Notes under the pieces: model-generated
Told to the model about the DNA's origin: nothing
The model's input: the letters and a program-made list of their open reading frames with translations, nothing else
Databases searched by the model: none
Made by a program: the position numbers and the translations under genes
Source: Candidatus Aegiribacteria sp.
Lineage (GTDB): Bacteria; Fermentibacterota; Fermentibacteria; Fermentibacterales; JCC-6
NCBI GenBank assembly: GCA_021108005.1
Contig: JAIORS010000104.1
Location: 1 to 64,000 of the forward strand
Direction of reading: 5' to 3'
Length of the DNA: 64,000 nucleotides
In this document: piece by piece, positions 9,120-17,094 of the stretch
Position numbering within the stretch: the stretch's first letter is position 1
Layout: each line of letters starts with the position of its first letter

Positions 9120-9660
9120 TGTTCTCCCGCAAATCTTCCTCTTTTTTCTTACCAACGCTTCGCATAACGGTTAATACACCAATTACGGCGGTAAATAGTA
9201 CAGTAGCCTCTCCAAGGGTGTCGAACGCTCGATAATCAAGAATTACCGAGGTAACAACATTCATAGCCCCTGTTCCGGAGATGGCATCAATGGGATAGAA
9301 CCGTGAGACAGTCATCAGAGGTTCTCCAAATGGAGAAAGCCCGCTGCTGAACGTTGCAAGTGCCGCAACGACTGCAAGACCCAGGAAAAGAACTCCCATA
9401 AGGGCTCCGAAGGGCCTGCTTCCACAGTATTTTTGGGCGGTATCCCTATTAAGTGTTGCTCTTATCAGGAGTATCACAGCTGCAATTTCAACCACAATCT
9501 GTGTAATTGCCACATCCGGTGCTTTCAGCAGAAGGAAAATGATAGAGAGTCCGAGTCCTACGATACCCACGGCCACAACGGCTGACAGAAGGTTCTTCAC
9601 CTCTATAGCTATTATCGCTCCAGCTATCATCAGGCCCAGAAGTACATATAATTCAATCAT
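9112..9660 (-). CDS. MbhD-MbhE-type subunit (split C-terminal part of MrpA)
   Basis: 182-residue membrane protein combining a DUF4040/MbhD module (APDVAITQIVVEIAAVILLIRA, residues about 48-69) with an MbhE-like module (NVVTSVILDYRAFDTLGEA) in the second half. In Mrp antiporters both modules form the C-terminus of the long MrpA protein; in Pyrococcus Mbh they are two genes. Here they are one protein, separate from the NuoL-like part, which is the gene just upstream, 13 bases away. The pair is best read as a split MrpA. Confidence 0.88.
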   Translation of the reverse strand: MIELYVLLGLMIAGAIIAIEVKNLLSAVVAVGIVGLGLSIIFLLLKAPDVAITQIVVEIAAVILLIRATLNRDTAQKYCGSRPFGALMGVLFLGLAVVAALATFSSGLSPFGEPLMTVSRFYPIDAISGTGAMNVVTSVILDYRAFDTLGEATVLFTAVIGVLTVMRSVGKKKEEDLRENNE

Positions 9661-9673
9661 ATTCTCAGCCCAA

Positions 9674-11377
9674 TCAGATCAGCACAATGCACAGTACCAC
9701 AAGCCCAATGATAAACCAGAGGAAATATCTGGACAGAATGCCGTTGTGCATGAAAGAGAATACTATACCAAAACCAGCAACTATCTTTTTTGCCACTTCG
9801 TACAGGTCGAACAGCTTCTTGTCGGCAAGCCTGTATATAGCCTTAAGAATACCTATATCTTTAATAGTCTTGTAGAAATTTACTCCGGATACCCGCATAT
9901 TGGGGTTTTCCTCAAGTGTTTCACCACCTGCGAATGGCGCTACGATTCTCGCCTTCTTTATCGTGCCTGCAAGATATATCAGATATCCAATTACCAGTCC
10001 GGCTATAATCATCAGTGTGGCAAGTCCTGACTGCCATATACCAGGAAAATCAATCTGTCCCGCCACCTCTGGCTTGAAATACTCCCTGAACGGAATCTTC
10101 CAGGCGAATACTCCAAGGCCGATACAAAGCAAAGACAGGACAGTTAAAGGCAGCAACGTAGAGAATCCGCTTCTCTCCTTCTTCTCAATTACTTCCTTCG
10201 ATATCTTGGATGGCTGCCCGAGGAAGACCGTATGCACAAGCTTCATGAAGCTGGCAAGTGTGAGTGCGCTTCCCAGCATTGCCGCTACCAGCCATAGGAT
10301 CCACCAGCCACCACTCCCTCCGGAAAGAATTATCCCCTGGTACAGCATCCATTTGGAAGCAAATCCGTTGAATGGTGGTACCCCGGATATTGACAGTGAA
10401 GCTATAAGGAACGCCACAAAAACCAGTGGCATGGCCTTAACCAGACCACCCAGCTTCGAAAGATCCGATGTGCCCGTTCTTCTCTCAACTTCTCCTCCGG
10501 CAAGGAAAAGGCTTGATTTGTATATGGTATTGTTGAACATATGAAAAAGCGCGCCCGCAATTCCAACTGGATTACCTGTGCCGATGCCCAGAACCATGTA
10601 GCCAACCTGGCTTACAGCGTGGTAGCCAAGAAGCCTTTTGAGATCGTGCTGTACAAGCGCCATCATCACGGCAGCCACTATTGTTACACTTCCCAGTGCC
10701 ATGAGAACGGTATTCATTGCACTGGTCATCTGGAATACGTCAAGTGTAACCCTTGCAAGGAAATAAATACCGAGCAATTTATCAAGTGAAGCCGGCAGAT
10801 AGGCCGTAACAGGAACTGGTGCATCTCTTGCTGTATCCGGCAACCATGTATGGAATGGCATTGCTCCAGCCTTCGCAAAGGCAGCTGAAGCAAGACAGAG
10901 ATATGCTATTACCGATCCCCTGCTGGCAAGTGGAATGGAAAGGTTTCCGAATGGAAGGTGCAGAAAGCCTGAAAGCCCCGAATCCCCCGCCACTATTCTC
11001 CAGATAAGTACTATTCCCAGAAGGAGAAGAACATCTGTTCCACCTATGATGATAAGGGATTTCCTGGCCGATTCAGCTGTTCCCTCTCTTTTGCCGAAAT
11101 TGATTAGAAGGTAGAGCATCAGCCCGAGGAATCCCCACAGCACAAGCAGGAGTATGAACGTTGTTGAAAAGAGTATTCCCAGAGTTGCAATGAAAGTGGC
11201 CAGGAGGTAAACATAGTAGCGCCACAGGCCTTTGCGGCCTTTCATGAACTTCAGGGAGTAAATAACCGCGAATATGAAGAACATGGAGGCAAACGCCGCA
11301 CAGAGGAGCGATAAAGGAGTAATTGCAAAATACCCGTTCGGATTCTTAAGGGCATCTATTATCAGATTGAGACTCAT
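9674..11377 (-). CDS. NuoL/MrpA N-terminal-like ion-translocating subunit
   Basis: 567-residue polytopic NuoL/M/N family protein. Visible landmarks are FHTWLPDTARDAPVPV, the HDLKRLLGYHAVSQVGY lysine segment and LFHMFNNTIYKSSLF. It is longer than the 497-residue MrpD in the same operon, with a C-terminal amphipathic/helical stretch. By position directly ahead of the MbhD-E gene it is probably the N-terminal half of a split MrpA; the alternative is an extra hydrogenase-specific pump such as HyfB/HyfF. It overlaps the large-subunit gene by 4 bases. Confidence 0.88.
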   Translation of the reverse strand: MSLNLIIDALKNPNGYFAITPLSLLCAAFASMFFIFAVIYSLKFMKGRKGLWRYYVYLLATFIATLGILFSTTFILLLVLWGFLGLMLYLLINFGKREGTAESARKSLIIIGGTDVLLLLGIVLIWRIVAGDSGLSGFLHLPFGNLSIPLASRGSVIAYLCLASAAFAKAGAMPFHTWLPDTARDAPVPVTAYLPASLDKLLGIYFLARVTLDVFQMTSAMNTVLMALGSVTIVAAVMMALVQHDLKRLLGYHAVSQVGYMVLGIGTGNPVGIAGALFHMFNNTIYKSSLFLAGGEVERRTGTSDLSKLGGLVKAMPLVFVAFLIASLSISGVPPFNGFASKWMLYQGIILSGGSGGWWILWLVAAMLGSALTLASFMKLVHTVFLGQPSKISKEVIEKKERSGFSTLLPLTVLSLLCIGLGVFAWKIPFREYFKPEVAGQIDFPGIWQSGLATLMIIAGLVIGYLIYLAGTIKKARIVAPFAGGETLEENPNMRVSGVNFYKTIKDIGILKAIYRLADKKLFDLYEVAKKIVAGFGIVFSFMHNGILSRYFLWFIIGLVVLCIVLI

Positions 11378-12558
11378 CTGCCCCCCATCCTCTGTTTCAT
11401 CTTCTCGGTCTTCTCTCGGCTGAGCTGCACAAGATCCTTCCCGTTGTAAAGCAATCTGCCATTGTCATCCTTAACAGCTATCCTTTCGGTACAGCAGTAA
11501 CATGGATCAATCGCGGCAAGAATGATAGTAGCATCGGAAATTGTTTCACCTATAATGGTTGCCTTATAGGTGGGGAGGTTCATGAAGGTTGGCGCCCGAA
11601 CTTTGTGCCGAATGGGCCTGTTCGTTCCATCGCTTTTCACATAGTGGAAGGTCTCACCTCTTGGAGCCTCTATGTGTCCAATTCCTTCACCAGGAGGAAC
11701 ATCTTTAATTTTTGCATCTATTTCGCCATCCGGGAGATTGTTGAGACAGTATTTCATTATCTTCGCGGCTTCGAATATCTCGAGAATTCGAACGACAGCC
11801 TTATCGAAAACATCACCGTTCTCGGTTACTATCATATCCCATTCCATTTCCTGGTACGCTCCGTAAGGGGAATCCTTCCTCACATCGCGAGCAACTCCGG
11901 AAGCTCTGGATGTGGGCCCCAGTGCGCTGAAGTCTATGGATTCCTGATAGGTCATGACGCCAACACCTTTGAGCCTCGCATGGAGGACAGGGTCGTCAAG
12001 AACGGCTTTCTTCAGCATATCAAGGGTTGGAAGAATGGAATCGATCTTCTTCAGACATATTGGGATATCCTCCGCTTTTATGTCTCTGCGAACACCGCCA
12101 GGCTTGAACATGGCGTAAGCATTTCTGTTGCCTGAGAGTATCTCCATGACATCAAGAATCTCCTCGCGGAGTTTCCAGGCCCACATATAAACTGTGTTAT
12201 AACCCAGAAAATGCCCTGCAAGTCCCAGCCAGAGAAGATGAGAATGGATCCTCTCACCTTCGGCGATAATTGTTCTGATGTACTCCGATCTCATGGATAC
12301 TACCATGGGGAAAATGTCTTCGACAGCTCTTGTGAATGCCCAGGGATGGCTTGTGGAACAGATGCCGCATATCCTCTCGACAACGAATGTGCTGTTATCG
12401 AAAGTTTTCATTTCAGACAGTTTCTCAATGCCCCTGTGGTTGTACCCCATCCTCATATCTATATCAACAACTATCTCGCCCTCAACGGTAAGAGTGAAAA
12501 ACTCCGGTTCTTCCTGAAGGGGATGGTACGGGCCTATGGGTATTATCGTTTTACCCAT
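11374..12558 (-). CDS. mbhL: Group 4 [NiFe] hydrogenase large subunit
   Basis: 394-residue NuoD/HycE-type catalytic subunit. All four Ni-Fe cysteines are present: Cys64 and Cys67 in ERICGICSTSH, Cys353 and Cys356 in DPCYCCTER. Complex I NuoD and sulfane reductase MbsL lack complete sets, so this is a true hydrogenase. A 35-residue tail follows Arg359, the expected HycI cleavage point, which fits the hycI gene at the operon end. It overlaps the NuoC-like gene by 1 base (TAATG) and the pump gene by 4. The protein reduces protons or oxidises H2 at the cytoplasmic face. Confidence 0.95.
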   Translation of the reverse strand: MGKTIIPIGPYHPLQEEPEFFTLTVEGEIVVDIDMRMGYNHRGIEKLSEMKTFDNSTFVVERICGICSTSHPWAFTRAVEDIFPMVVSMRSEYIRTIIAEGERIHSHLLWLGLAGHFLGYNTVYMWAWKLREEILDVMEILSGNRNAYAMFKPGGVRRDIKAEDIPICLKKIDSILPTLDMLKKAVLDDPVLHARLKGVGVMTYQESIDFSALGPTSRASGVARDVRKDSPYGAYQEMEWDMIVTENGDVFDKAVVRILEIFEAAKIMKYCLNNLPDGEIDAKIKDVPPGEGIGHIEAPRGETFHYVKSDGTNRPIRHKVRAPTFMNLPTYKATIIGETISDATIILAAIDPCYCCTERIAVKDDNGRLLYNGKDLVQLSREKTEKMKQRMGGR

Positions 12559-13031
12559 TACAGCCCCCTCGTCCTGTCAGCTTTTTCATCCCACTCCTCG
12601 TAATCCTGCCTGAGAGGATATACTCCCTCGGGCCAGTTGTCGGCAAGTAACAGCCTTCGGGGATCGGGATGACCGATGAAGGTTATGCCAAGAAGCTCAT
12701 TCATTTCCCTTTCTATCCAGTTGAAAGCTTCTATCTCCTTGGCAAGAGATTCAATTTCAGGCTTCTCCCTGTCAAGGAAAACTCGAAGCGAGATAAGCAG
12801 ATTAATATCTTCAATAATGAAATGGTAGAGAATCTCAATTTTCGGAGGCAGGTCAGTAGCAGATGCAATATTGAATCTGGCACCAATATTTCTGAATAAA
12901 TAAGTTCCGATTCTTACAATTGCCTCGGATTTGATCTGTACATATACGCGAGTGTTGGATTTATCCTCAAAATCAAGAATATCCTCGTTAAAACGGCTTG
13001 TGAAATCCAGAAGTACTTCTTCTCTTGTCAT
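12558..13031 (-). CDS. mbhK: NuoC/MbhK-like hydrogenase subunit
   Basis: 157-residue 30-kDa/NuoC-family protein. The C-terminal signature is clear: NWIEREMNELLGITFIGHPD followed by RRLLL, a Trp-Pro pair and PLRQDY. Length is normal for the stand-alone form found in group 4 hydrogenases. It sits between the small and large subunit genes and overlaps both, by 4 bases and 1 base. Confidence 0.92.
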   Translation of the reverse strand: MTREEVLLDFTSRFNEDILDFEDKSNTRVYVQIKSEAIVRIGTYLFRNIGARFNIASATDLPPKIEILYHFIIEDINLLISLRVFLDREKPEIESLAKEIEAFNWIEREMNELLGITFIGHPDPRRLLLADNWPEGVYPLRQDYEEWDEKADRTRGL

Positions 13032-13453
13032 TTAGCGCTGCCAACTTTCTCTATCAGTTTTACCACACCTGCAATGATCGCTTCCGGTTTAGGTGGACAG
13101 CCGGGTATGTAGACATCAACCGGTATTATTTTATCAAGCGGAACAGGACAGTTATAACTGTCCTTGAAAATCCCCCTGGACGCGGCACAGGTTCCAATGG
13201 CAACAACAAGGCATGGCTGCGGCACCTGTTCGTAAAGTGCTTTCAACCTCTCAACGGACATCCTGTTACATGAACCGGTAACGAGCAGAACATCAGCATG
13301 TTTTATACTTCCCACCAGCAGCATGCCGAACCGTTCAATATCGAATCTGGGGGTTAGACAGTCCAGCGTTTCAATATCACAGTTGTTACAGCTGCCGGTA
13401 GACAGATGAAACACCCATGGCGATTTCAGGAGCGCTTTAAGTTTCAGGCTCAT
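13028..13453 (-). CDS. mbhJ: Hydrogenase small subunit (NuoB/MbhJ/EchC-like)
   Basis: 141-residue electron-transfer subunit with one proximal [4Fe-4S] cluster. Ligand candidates are Cys22/Cys25 in STGSCNNCDIE, Cys89 in GTCAASRGIF and Cys119 in IPGCPP; an additional Cys62 is in VTGSCNR. It passes electrons from the ferredoxin subunit to the Ni-Fe site. Short length, with no second ferredoxin domain, is typical of the Ech/Mbh class. It starts 21 bases after the NuoH-like gene. Confidence 0.93.
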   Translation of the reverse strand: MSLKLKALLKSPWVFHLSTGSCNNCDIETLDCLTPRFDIERFGMLLVGSIKHADVLLVTGSCNRMSVERLKALYEQVPQPCLVVAIGTCAASRGIFKDSYNCPVPLDKIIPVDVYIPGCPPKPEAIIAGVVKLIEKVGSAK

Positions 13454-13474
13454 TACAGCTGTAGCCTCACCCTT

Positions 13475-14386
13475 CTATAAACCTTTAAGTGCCAGTACAA
13501 CGGCAGCAATAGCTAAAAGTGTCATCGGTCCCCAGAAAAACCTCACAGCCTGATCTATCCGAACCCTGGGGTTAGTATTTCGGATGACTGTGATAACAGC
13601 TACTATTCCTACGTATTCAAGAACGGTCCAGAGGATGTTTATTCCGTCAAATCGGAGCCCTCCGAAGAAGAGAATAATCAGGAAGAACGGAAGAACAAAT
13701 AGAAGCATGTTCTTCATCAGTTTGAATATGGCAAGCCCGGGGCCTGAGTATTCCACTATCGGGCCCTCCACAATTTCCGTTTCGGCTTCGGGGATGTCAA
13801 AGGGAACCAGCGCAAGCTTTGCCTGAACACATAGAATGGCAACTACCAAAGCCAGTACACCGGAAATACTGCCGGCAAATACTCCCTCTGCCTGGACACT
13901 GATAATGTCACCAAGACGAATGGAATGGGCGTTGATAACCGGAACAAGAGCCACGAGTATAAAGGGAAGCTCATACGCGATAACAAGCTTCATTTCCCTC
14001 GAAGCTCCCAGACTGGCAAGAGGATTACCTGAAGCGAATCCGCCCAGAATAAGACTGAGTGAGGGAACTGTTAGAAGATACATAGCCACGATCCAGTCAC
14101 CCATGAAACCCTCGGAGAAGAACTGATTGACCCATAACAGAGTTGAAACCACTATCACTCCGGAAATTCCAATTACCGGAGCAATGAGAAACGCGCCCTT
14201 TGAAGCACCTGCAGGTATAACGGTTTCCTTGCCAAGAAGCTTCACTATATCGTAAAAAGGCTGAAGGAATGGAGGGCCTACCCTGTATTGAACCCTCGCG
14301 GTAACTTTTCTGTCAATCCAGCTGGTTATCAGACCGAGTAGAGCCGTAGCTGCGAATCCGAAAACAACCAGGTAGACGAACGTCAT
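13475..14386 (-). CDS. mbhM: NuoH/MbhM-like membrane anchor of hydrogenase
   Basis: 303-residue polytopic protein of the NuoH/HycD/EchB family that anchors the peripheral hydrogenase arm and forms part of the ion path. Signatures are the first-helix/loop WIDRKVTARVQYRVGPPFLQPFYD and the FDIPEAETEIVEGPIVEYSG loop with conserved acidic residues. It overlaps the four-cluster ferredoxin gene upstream by 4 bases (ATGA). Confidence 0.94.
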   Translation of the reverse strand: MTFVYLVVFGFAATALLGLITSWIDRKVTARVQYRVGPPFLQPFYDIVKLLGKETVIPAGASKGAFLIAPVIGISGVIVVSTLLWVNQFFSEGFMGDWIVAMYLLTVPSLSLILGGFASGNPLASLGASREMKLVIAYELPFILVALVPVINAHSIRLGDIISVQAEGVFAGSISGVLALVVAILCVQAKLALVPFDIPEAETEIVEGPIVEYSGPGLAIFKLMKNMLLFVLPFFLIILFFGGLRFDGINILWTVLEYVGIVAVITVIRNTNPRVRIDQAVRFFWGPMTLLAIAAVVLALKGL

Positions 14387-14934
14387 GCATCGCCCCTGTT
14401 CCAGTGAGTCGAATGGACAACAAGTCGATTTCCCAGTTCGAAAATATTATCTCCCTTGCTGTTCTTTTTATCAGCAAGCGCAAGCGCTCCGAAGGGACAT
14501 GTGGGAATACAGGTGTATTCTTCTCTGTCTTTGCAGTAATCACAGATATTCGTCAGGTGCGGTACAATCTCCGGGTAGATGGTTCCGTAAGGACAGGCAT
14601 GTGAGCAGGAACGGCAGTTCACGCATCTGACGGTGTGTCTCACCAGCATCCCGTCTTCGAGTTTCTCGAGGGCATCCCTGGGGCATGAATTTATGCAATG
14701 CGGTTCCTCGCACTCCCTGCAGATAAGCGCATAGGTTGCAAGCTCGATGAGGGAAATCATTCCGTTGTTAACGGGATGATAGAAATAGCTGCATTTAATG
14801 ACACATTCATCGCACTGATCAGAATTGCATATGTCAAGATCGATAAAAAGTCTTTTTTCGTTTTTCGTTTTCTCTACGGAATCGATGTTACCATGAAGCT
14901 GATCAAACGTTGTTTTGTTCATCTCCATAACCAT
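14383..14934 (-). CDS. Polyferredoxin, HycB/CooF-like electron-transfer protein
   Basis: 183-residue iron-sulfur protein with about sixteen motif cysteines, enough for four [4Fe-4S] clusters: an unusual CNSDQCDECVIKC near the N-terminus, then CRECEEPHCINSCP, CVNCRSCSHACP and CDYCKD...CIPTCP. This is the HycB/CooF/HydN arrangement used to wire hydrogenases to electron donors. It lies between the diaphorase genes and the membrane hydrogenase core, 1 base after the flavoprotein stop, so it is the obvious bridge between the two modules. ATG at 14934 or 14928 could be used. Confidence 0.88.
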   Translation of the reverse strand: MVMEMNKTTFDQLHGNIDSVEKTKNEKRLFIDLDICNSDQCDECVIKCSYFYHPVNNGMISLIELATYALICRECEEPHCINSCPRDALEKLEDGMLVRHTVRCVNCRSCSHACPYGTIYPEIVPHLTNICDYCKDREEYTCIPTCPFGALALADKKNSKGDNIFELGNRLVVHSTHWNRGDA

Positions 14935-14935
14935 C

Positions 14936-15754
14936 CTACTCCCAGATTCCCGGATAATCCCGGATCATATCGTAAGTGAAAACGGGACCGTCTTTGCAGC
15001 AGTAATAGGGCCCTATCCTGCAATGCCCGCACTTGCCGAAACCGCAGGACATGTTCTTCTCCATGGATAGGTAGATATTCCTGTCTCTGACGCCAAGCTC
15101 CTGAAGCTTGAATGTGGCAAATTTCATCATTACCGGAGGGCCGCATACAATTGCCTTTGCTCTTGCGAAATTAACGTCAATATCATCCATTATAGTTGTA
15201 ACAACTCCTACCGGACCTTCCCAGGAATCATCGCTCTGGTCTACCGTGAGTCTCATATCGAGGTCATCCCGTTTCATCCACTCTTCGAGTTGTCCACGGT
15301 AAAGAAATTCCTTGGGGTTTCTGCATCCGCCTCTGTATACAAGGTTTGTAAGCTGCTTTCTCATGTTGAAAAGACCGTACATAAGAGTCCGGATAGGTGC
15401 TAATCCTACTCCGCCACCGATGACCAGTATATCCTGACCTATGAATTTAGTAAGCGGATATCCCTTACCAAGCGGTCCCCTCAGGCCGACGGTATCACCT
15501 GGTTTCAGTTCGTGTATTGCATCGGTAACTTTGCCGACTCTGACAATGGTTATTTCCATTGTTTCCGTTATCTTTGAATCCGATGATGGAGTGAAGGGAG
15601 CTTCACCGACACCCGGGACGGAAAGCTCCATGAACTGCCCTGGTTTGAAAGTGAGTTCTTCCTTTGGTTCAAGGAGGAAGGTTTTTATTGTATCGGTCTC
15701 CGGTGTAACCTTCAGAACCTCGGTTTCAATGGAGCGGTACGGATTCTTCATCAT
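14936..15754 (-). CDS. hydG: Sulfhydrogenase gamma/PyrK-like FAD-NAD(P) oxidoreductase
   Basis: 272-residue ferredoxin-reductase-family flavoprotein. A FAD domain with the PGQFMELSVPGVGEAPF segment is followed by a NAD(P)-binding domain (VIGGGVGLAPIRTL) and a C-terminal [2Fe-2S] motif with CGFGKCGHC and CC before KDGPVF. This is the architecture of sulfhydrogenase gamma (HydG), PyrK and NfnA/SH diaphorases. It overlaps the beta-subunit gene by 4 bases. It would exchange electrons between NAD(P)H and the iron-sulfur chain of this operon. Confidence 0.9.
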   Translation of the reverse strand: MMKNPYRSIETEVLKVTPETDTIKTFLLEPKEELTFKPGQFMELSVPGVGEAPFTPSSDSKITETMEITIVRVGKVTDAIHELKPGDTVGLRGPLGKGYPLTKFIGQDILVIGGGVGLAPIRTLMYGLFNMRKQLTNLVYRGGCRNPKEFLYRGQLEEWMKRDDLDMRLTVDQSDDSWEGPVGVVTTIMDDIDVNFARAKAIVCGPPVMMKFATFKLQELGVRDRNIYLSMEKNMSCGFGKCGHCRIGPYYCCKDGPVFTYDMIRDYPGIWE

Positions 15755-16767
15755 ATTTCCAGTCTTGCCAGAACTTCCCTGATATCTATCTTACCGGGAC
15801 AGGCAGCTATACATCTGCCGCACCCCGTACAGCCTACCTCTTTGGCCACTTCAGGGAAGTAGTTAAATTTCTTATCGAATCTGTTTCTAAACCTCATCCA
15901 TAATCCGGCTCTTGGGTTCTCGCCTCCGGCCACTGTGGCAAAATCATTAATCATGCAGGAATCCCAAATTCTGAATCTGGCAAGTTTACCATCGGATTTC
16001 TGATCGTACAGAAGAAAACAGTGACAGGTAGGACATATCGTATTGCAGGCTCCGCATTCCACGCAACCTTCTGAAGAATCCTCCCAGATATTCGATTCGT
16101 ACTTCTTATTGACAATCCGCTGCAGCCTGTCAGCTGCAGGAATTCCCTTCGCCTTTGCCTGTTTCGCTACATCTGATTTGACATTATTCCTGTTCTGCTT
16201 GACAACTTTCACCTGAGCTTCAGTTTCTTCGCTGAACAGGTTCTTATTGTTTTCTATAATATTACGGCCTTTTTTGCTTCCCGTAGTAACAATGAAACCG
16301 TCATCAACGGGAGAAAGATTTATATCAAACTCGGAATCAGGCCAGGGATCGATACCTATCGCTGTGCAGAAGCATGTTTCGCCCGCACTTGTGCAGTCAG
16401 CTGATATTATCAGCCCCTCTTCTCTTGCCTTCATGTAAGTGGGATCTCCGTATTCATCATCGATGAACACGAAATCAAGAATTCTGAAACCTTTCAGATC
16501 GCATGCCTTTGCGCCAACAATGCATGGTGGTTTTTGATGTCGTGGAATATCCGGCTTGAAATCATCCGCAACTTTTTCTCTACCAAGGAAAAAGAAAGAT
16601 TTTAGAGGTTCGAAAGATCTGATCTCTCCGATCACGTAATCCGTATCGGATTCGCCCAAAAGATAGTAGCCTGTATTGTCCCCCATTTTTCGGGGAACGT
16701 ATACTCTGTAATCCCCCCTGAGAGATTGAAGAAGCTGATCAAGATCACCCCGTTTTATAAAAAACAT
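15751..16767 (-). CDS. hydB: Sulfhydrogenase beta-type iron-sulfur subunit
   Basis: 338-residue 4Fe-4S protein of the HydB/AsrA family, partner of the HydG flavoprotein. An N-terminal globular region contains GAKACDLKGFRILD, the family marker; the C-terminal third has CVECGACNTICPTCHC and GCTGCGRCIAACP, two cluster motifs. First gene of the hydrogenase operon. The region upstream has two sigma-70-like promoter matches. No soluble HydA/HydD hydrogenase subunits accompany it here, which is unusual for this pair. Confidence 0.9.
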   Translation of the reverse strand: MFFIKRGDLDQLLQSLRGDYRVYVPRKMGDNTGYYLLGESDTDYVIGEIRSFEPLKSFFFLGREKVADDFKPDIPRHQKPPCIVGAKACDLKGFRILDFVFIDDEYGDPTYMKAREEGLIISADCTSAGETCFCTAIGIDPWPDSEFDINLSPVDDGFIVTTGSKKGRNIIENNKNLFSEETEAQVKVVKQNRNNVKSDVAKQAKAKGIPAADRLQRIVNKKYESNIWEDSSEGCVECGACNTICPTCHCFLLYDQKSDGKLARFRIWDSCMINDFATVAGGENPRAGLWMRFRNRFDKKFNYFPEVAKEVGCTGCGRCIAACPGKIDIREVLARLEI

Positions 16768-16773
16768 GGCAAT

Positions 16774-16802
16774 GAAATAGAGATGGAGTACAGCTTTGTC
16801 AA
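16774..16802 (-). promoter_or_regulatory. Candidate proximal promoter of the hydrogenase operon
   Basis: On the minus strand a consensus TTGACA (16797-16802) is separated by 17 bases from TATTTC (16774-16779). Transcription from it would begin almost at the hydB start codon, so the transcript would be leaderless or nearly so; no Shine-Dalgarno site precedes that ATG, which is consistent. Prediction only. Confidence 0.4.
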
Positions 16803-16844
16803 GGGGTTTTCAAATACTGGAATTTCTTCAATCCGATGCAAATT

Positions 16845-16874
16845 ATTATAATGCTATCGGACAGTAAGTTACAA
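16845..16874 (-). promoter_or_regulatory. Candidate distal promoter of the hydrogenase operon
   Basis: On the minus strand a perfect TATAAT (16845-16850) has TTGTAA 18 bases upstream (16869-16874). Transcription would start about 80 bases ahead of hydB. It is an alternative, or an addition, to the proximal match. Confidence 0.4.
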
Positions 16875-16980
16875 TTCTGCAATCGTCACATCAGGTATAC
16901 TCGTCTATCGTTATCATCATACGCCTGCTTTGCACTGTTAGAAATTCGTACAAATTTACCCGGATACTACCTTTCCTGTC

Positions 16981-17094
16981 GGGGTCGGACGTAACTTCTG
17001 GTTACTTACCGTCCTGTCGGGGTCGGACGTAACTTCTGGTTACTTACCGCAAGTAACCAGAAGTTACGTCCGACCCCGATACACGTCCGACCCC
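16981..17094. repeat. Palindromic REP-like repeat cluster, copy group 1
   Basis: Two direct copies of a unit beginning GGGGTCGGACGTAACTTCTG lie at 16981 and 17019 (38 bases apart, each preceded by CCTGTC). An inverted copy is at 17051-17077 and a partial inverted copy at 17083-17094, each followed by GATACA. The second direct and first inverted copies form a near-perfect 27-bp stem (17019-17045 with 17051-17077) and a 5-base loop. Units of this type resemble the short palindromes mobilised by REP-associated tyrosine transposases (IS200-like), but no transposase gene is in the window. Confidence 0.85.

Noticed and set aside
11374-12558. Mbs-type sulfane sulfur reductase
   Set aside because: Mbs large subunits have lost cysteines of the Ni-Fe site; all four are present here.
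4940-16767. NADH dehydrogenase (complex I) operon
   Set aside because: The NuoD-like subunit keeps both CxxC Ni-Fe motifs and a cleavable C-terminal tail, and a HycI protease and Mrp genes are present.
16981-17094. Possible CRISPR array (repeated units)
   Set aside because: Only two direct units, with no unique spacers between them; the rest are inverted or partial copies. It is a palindromic repeat cluster.
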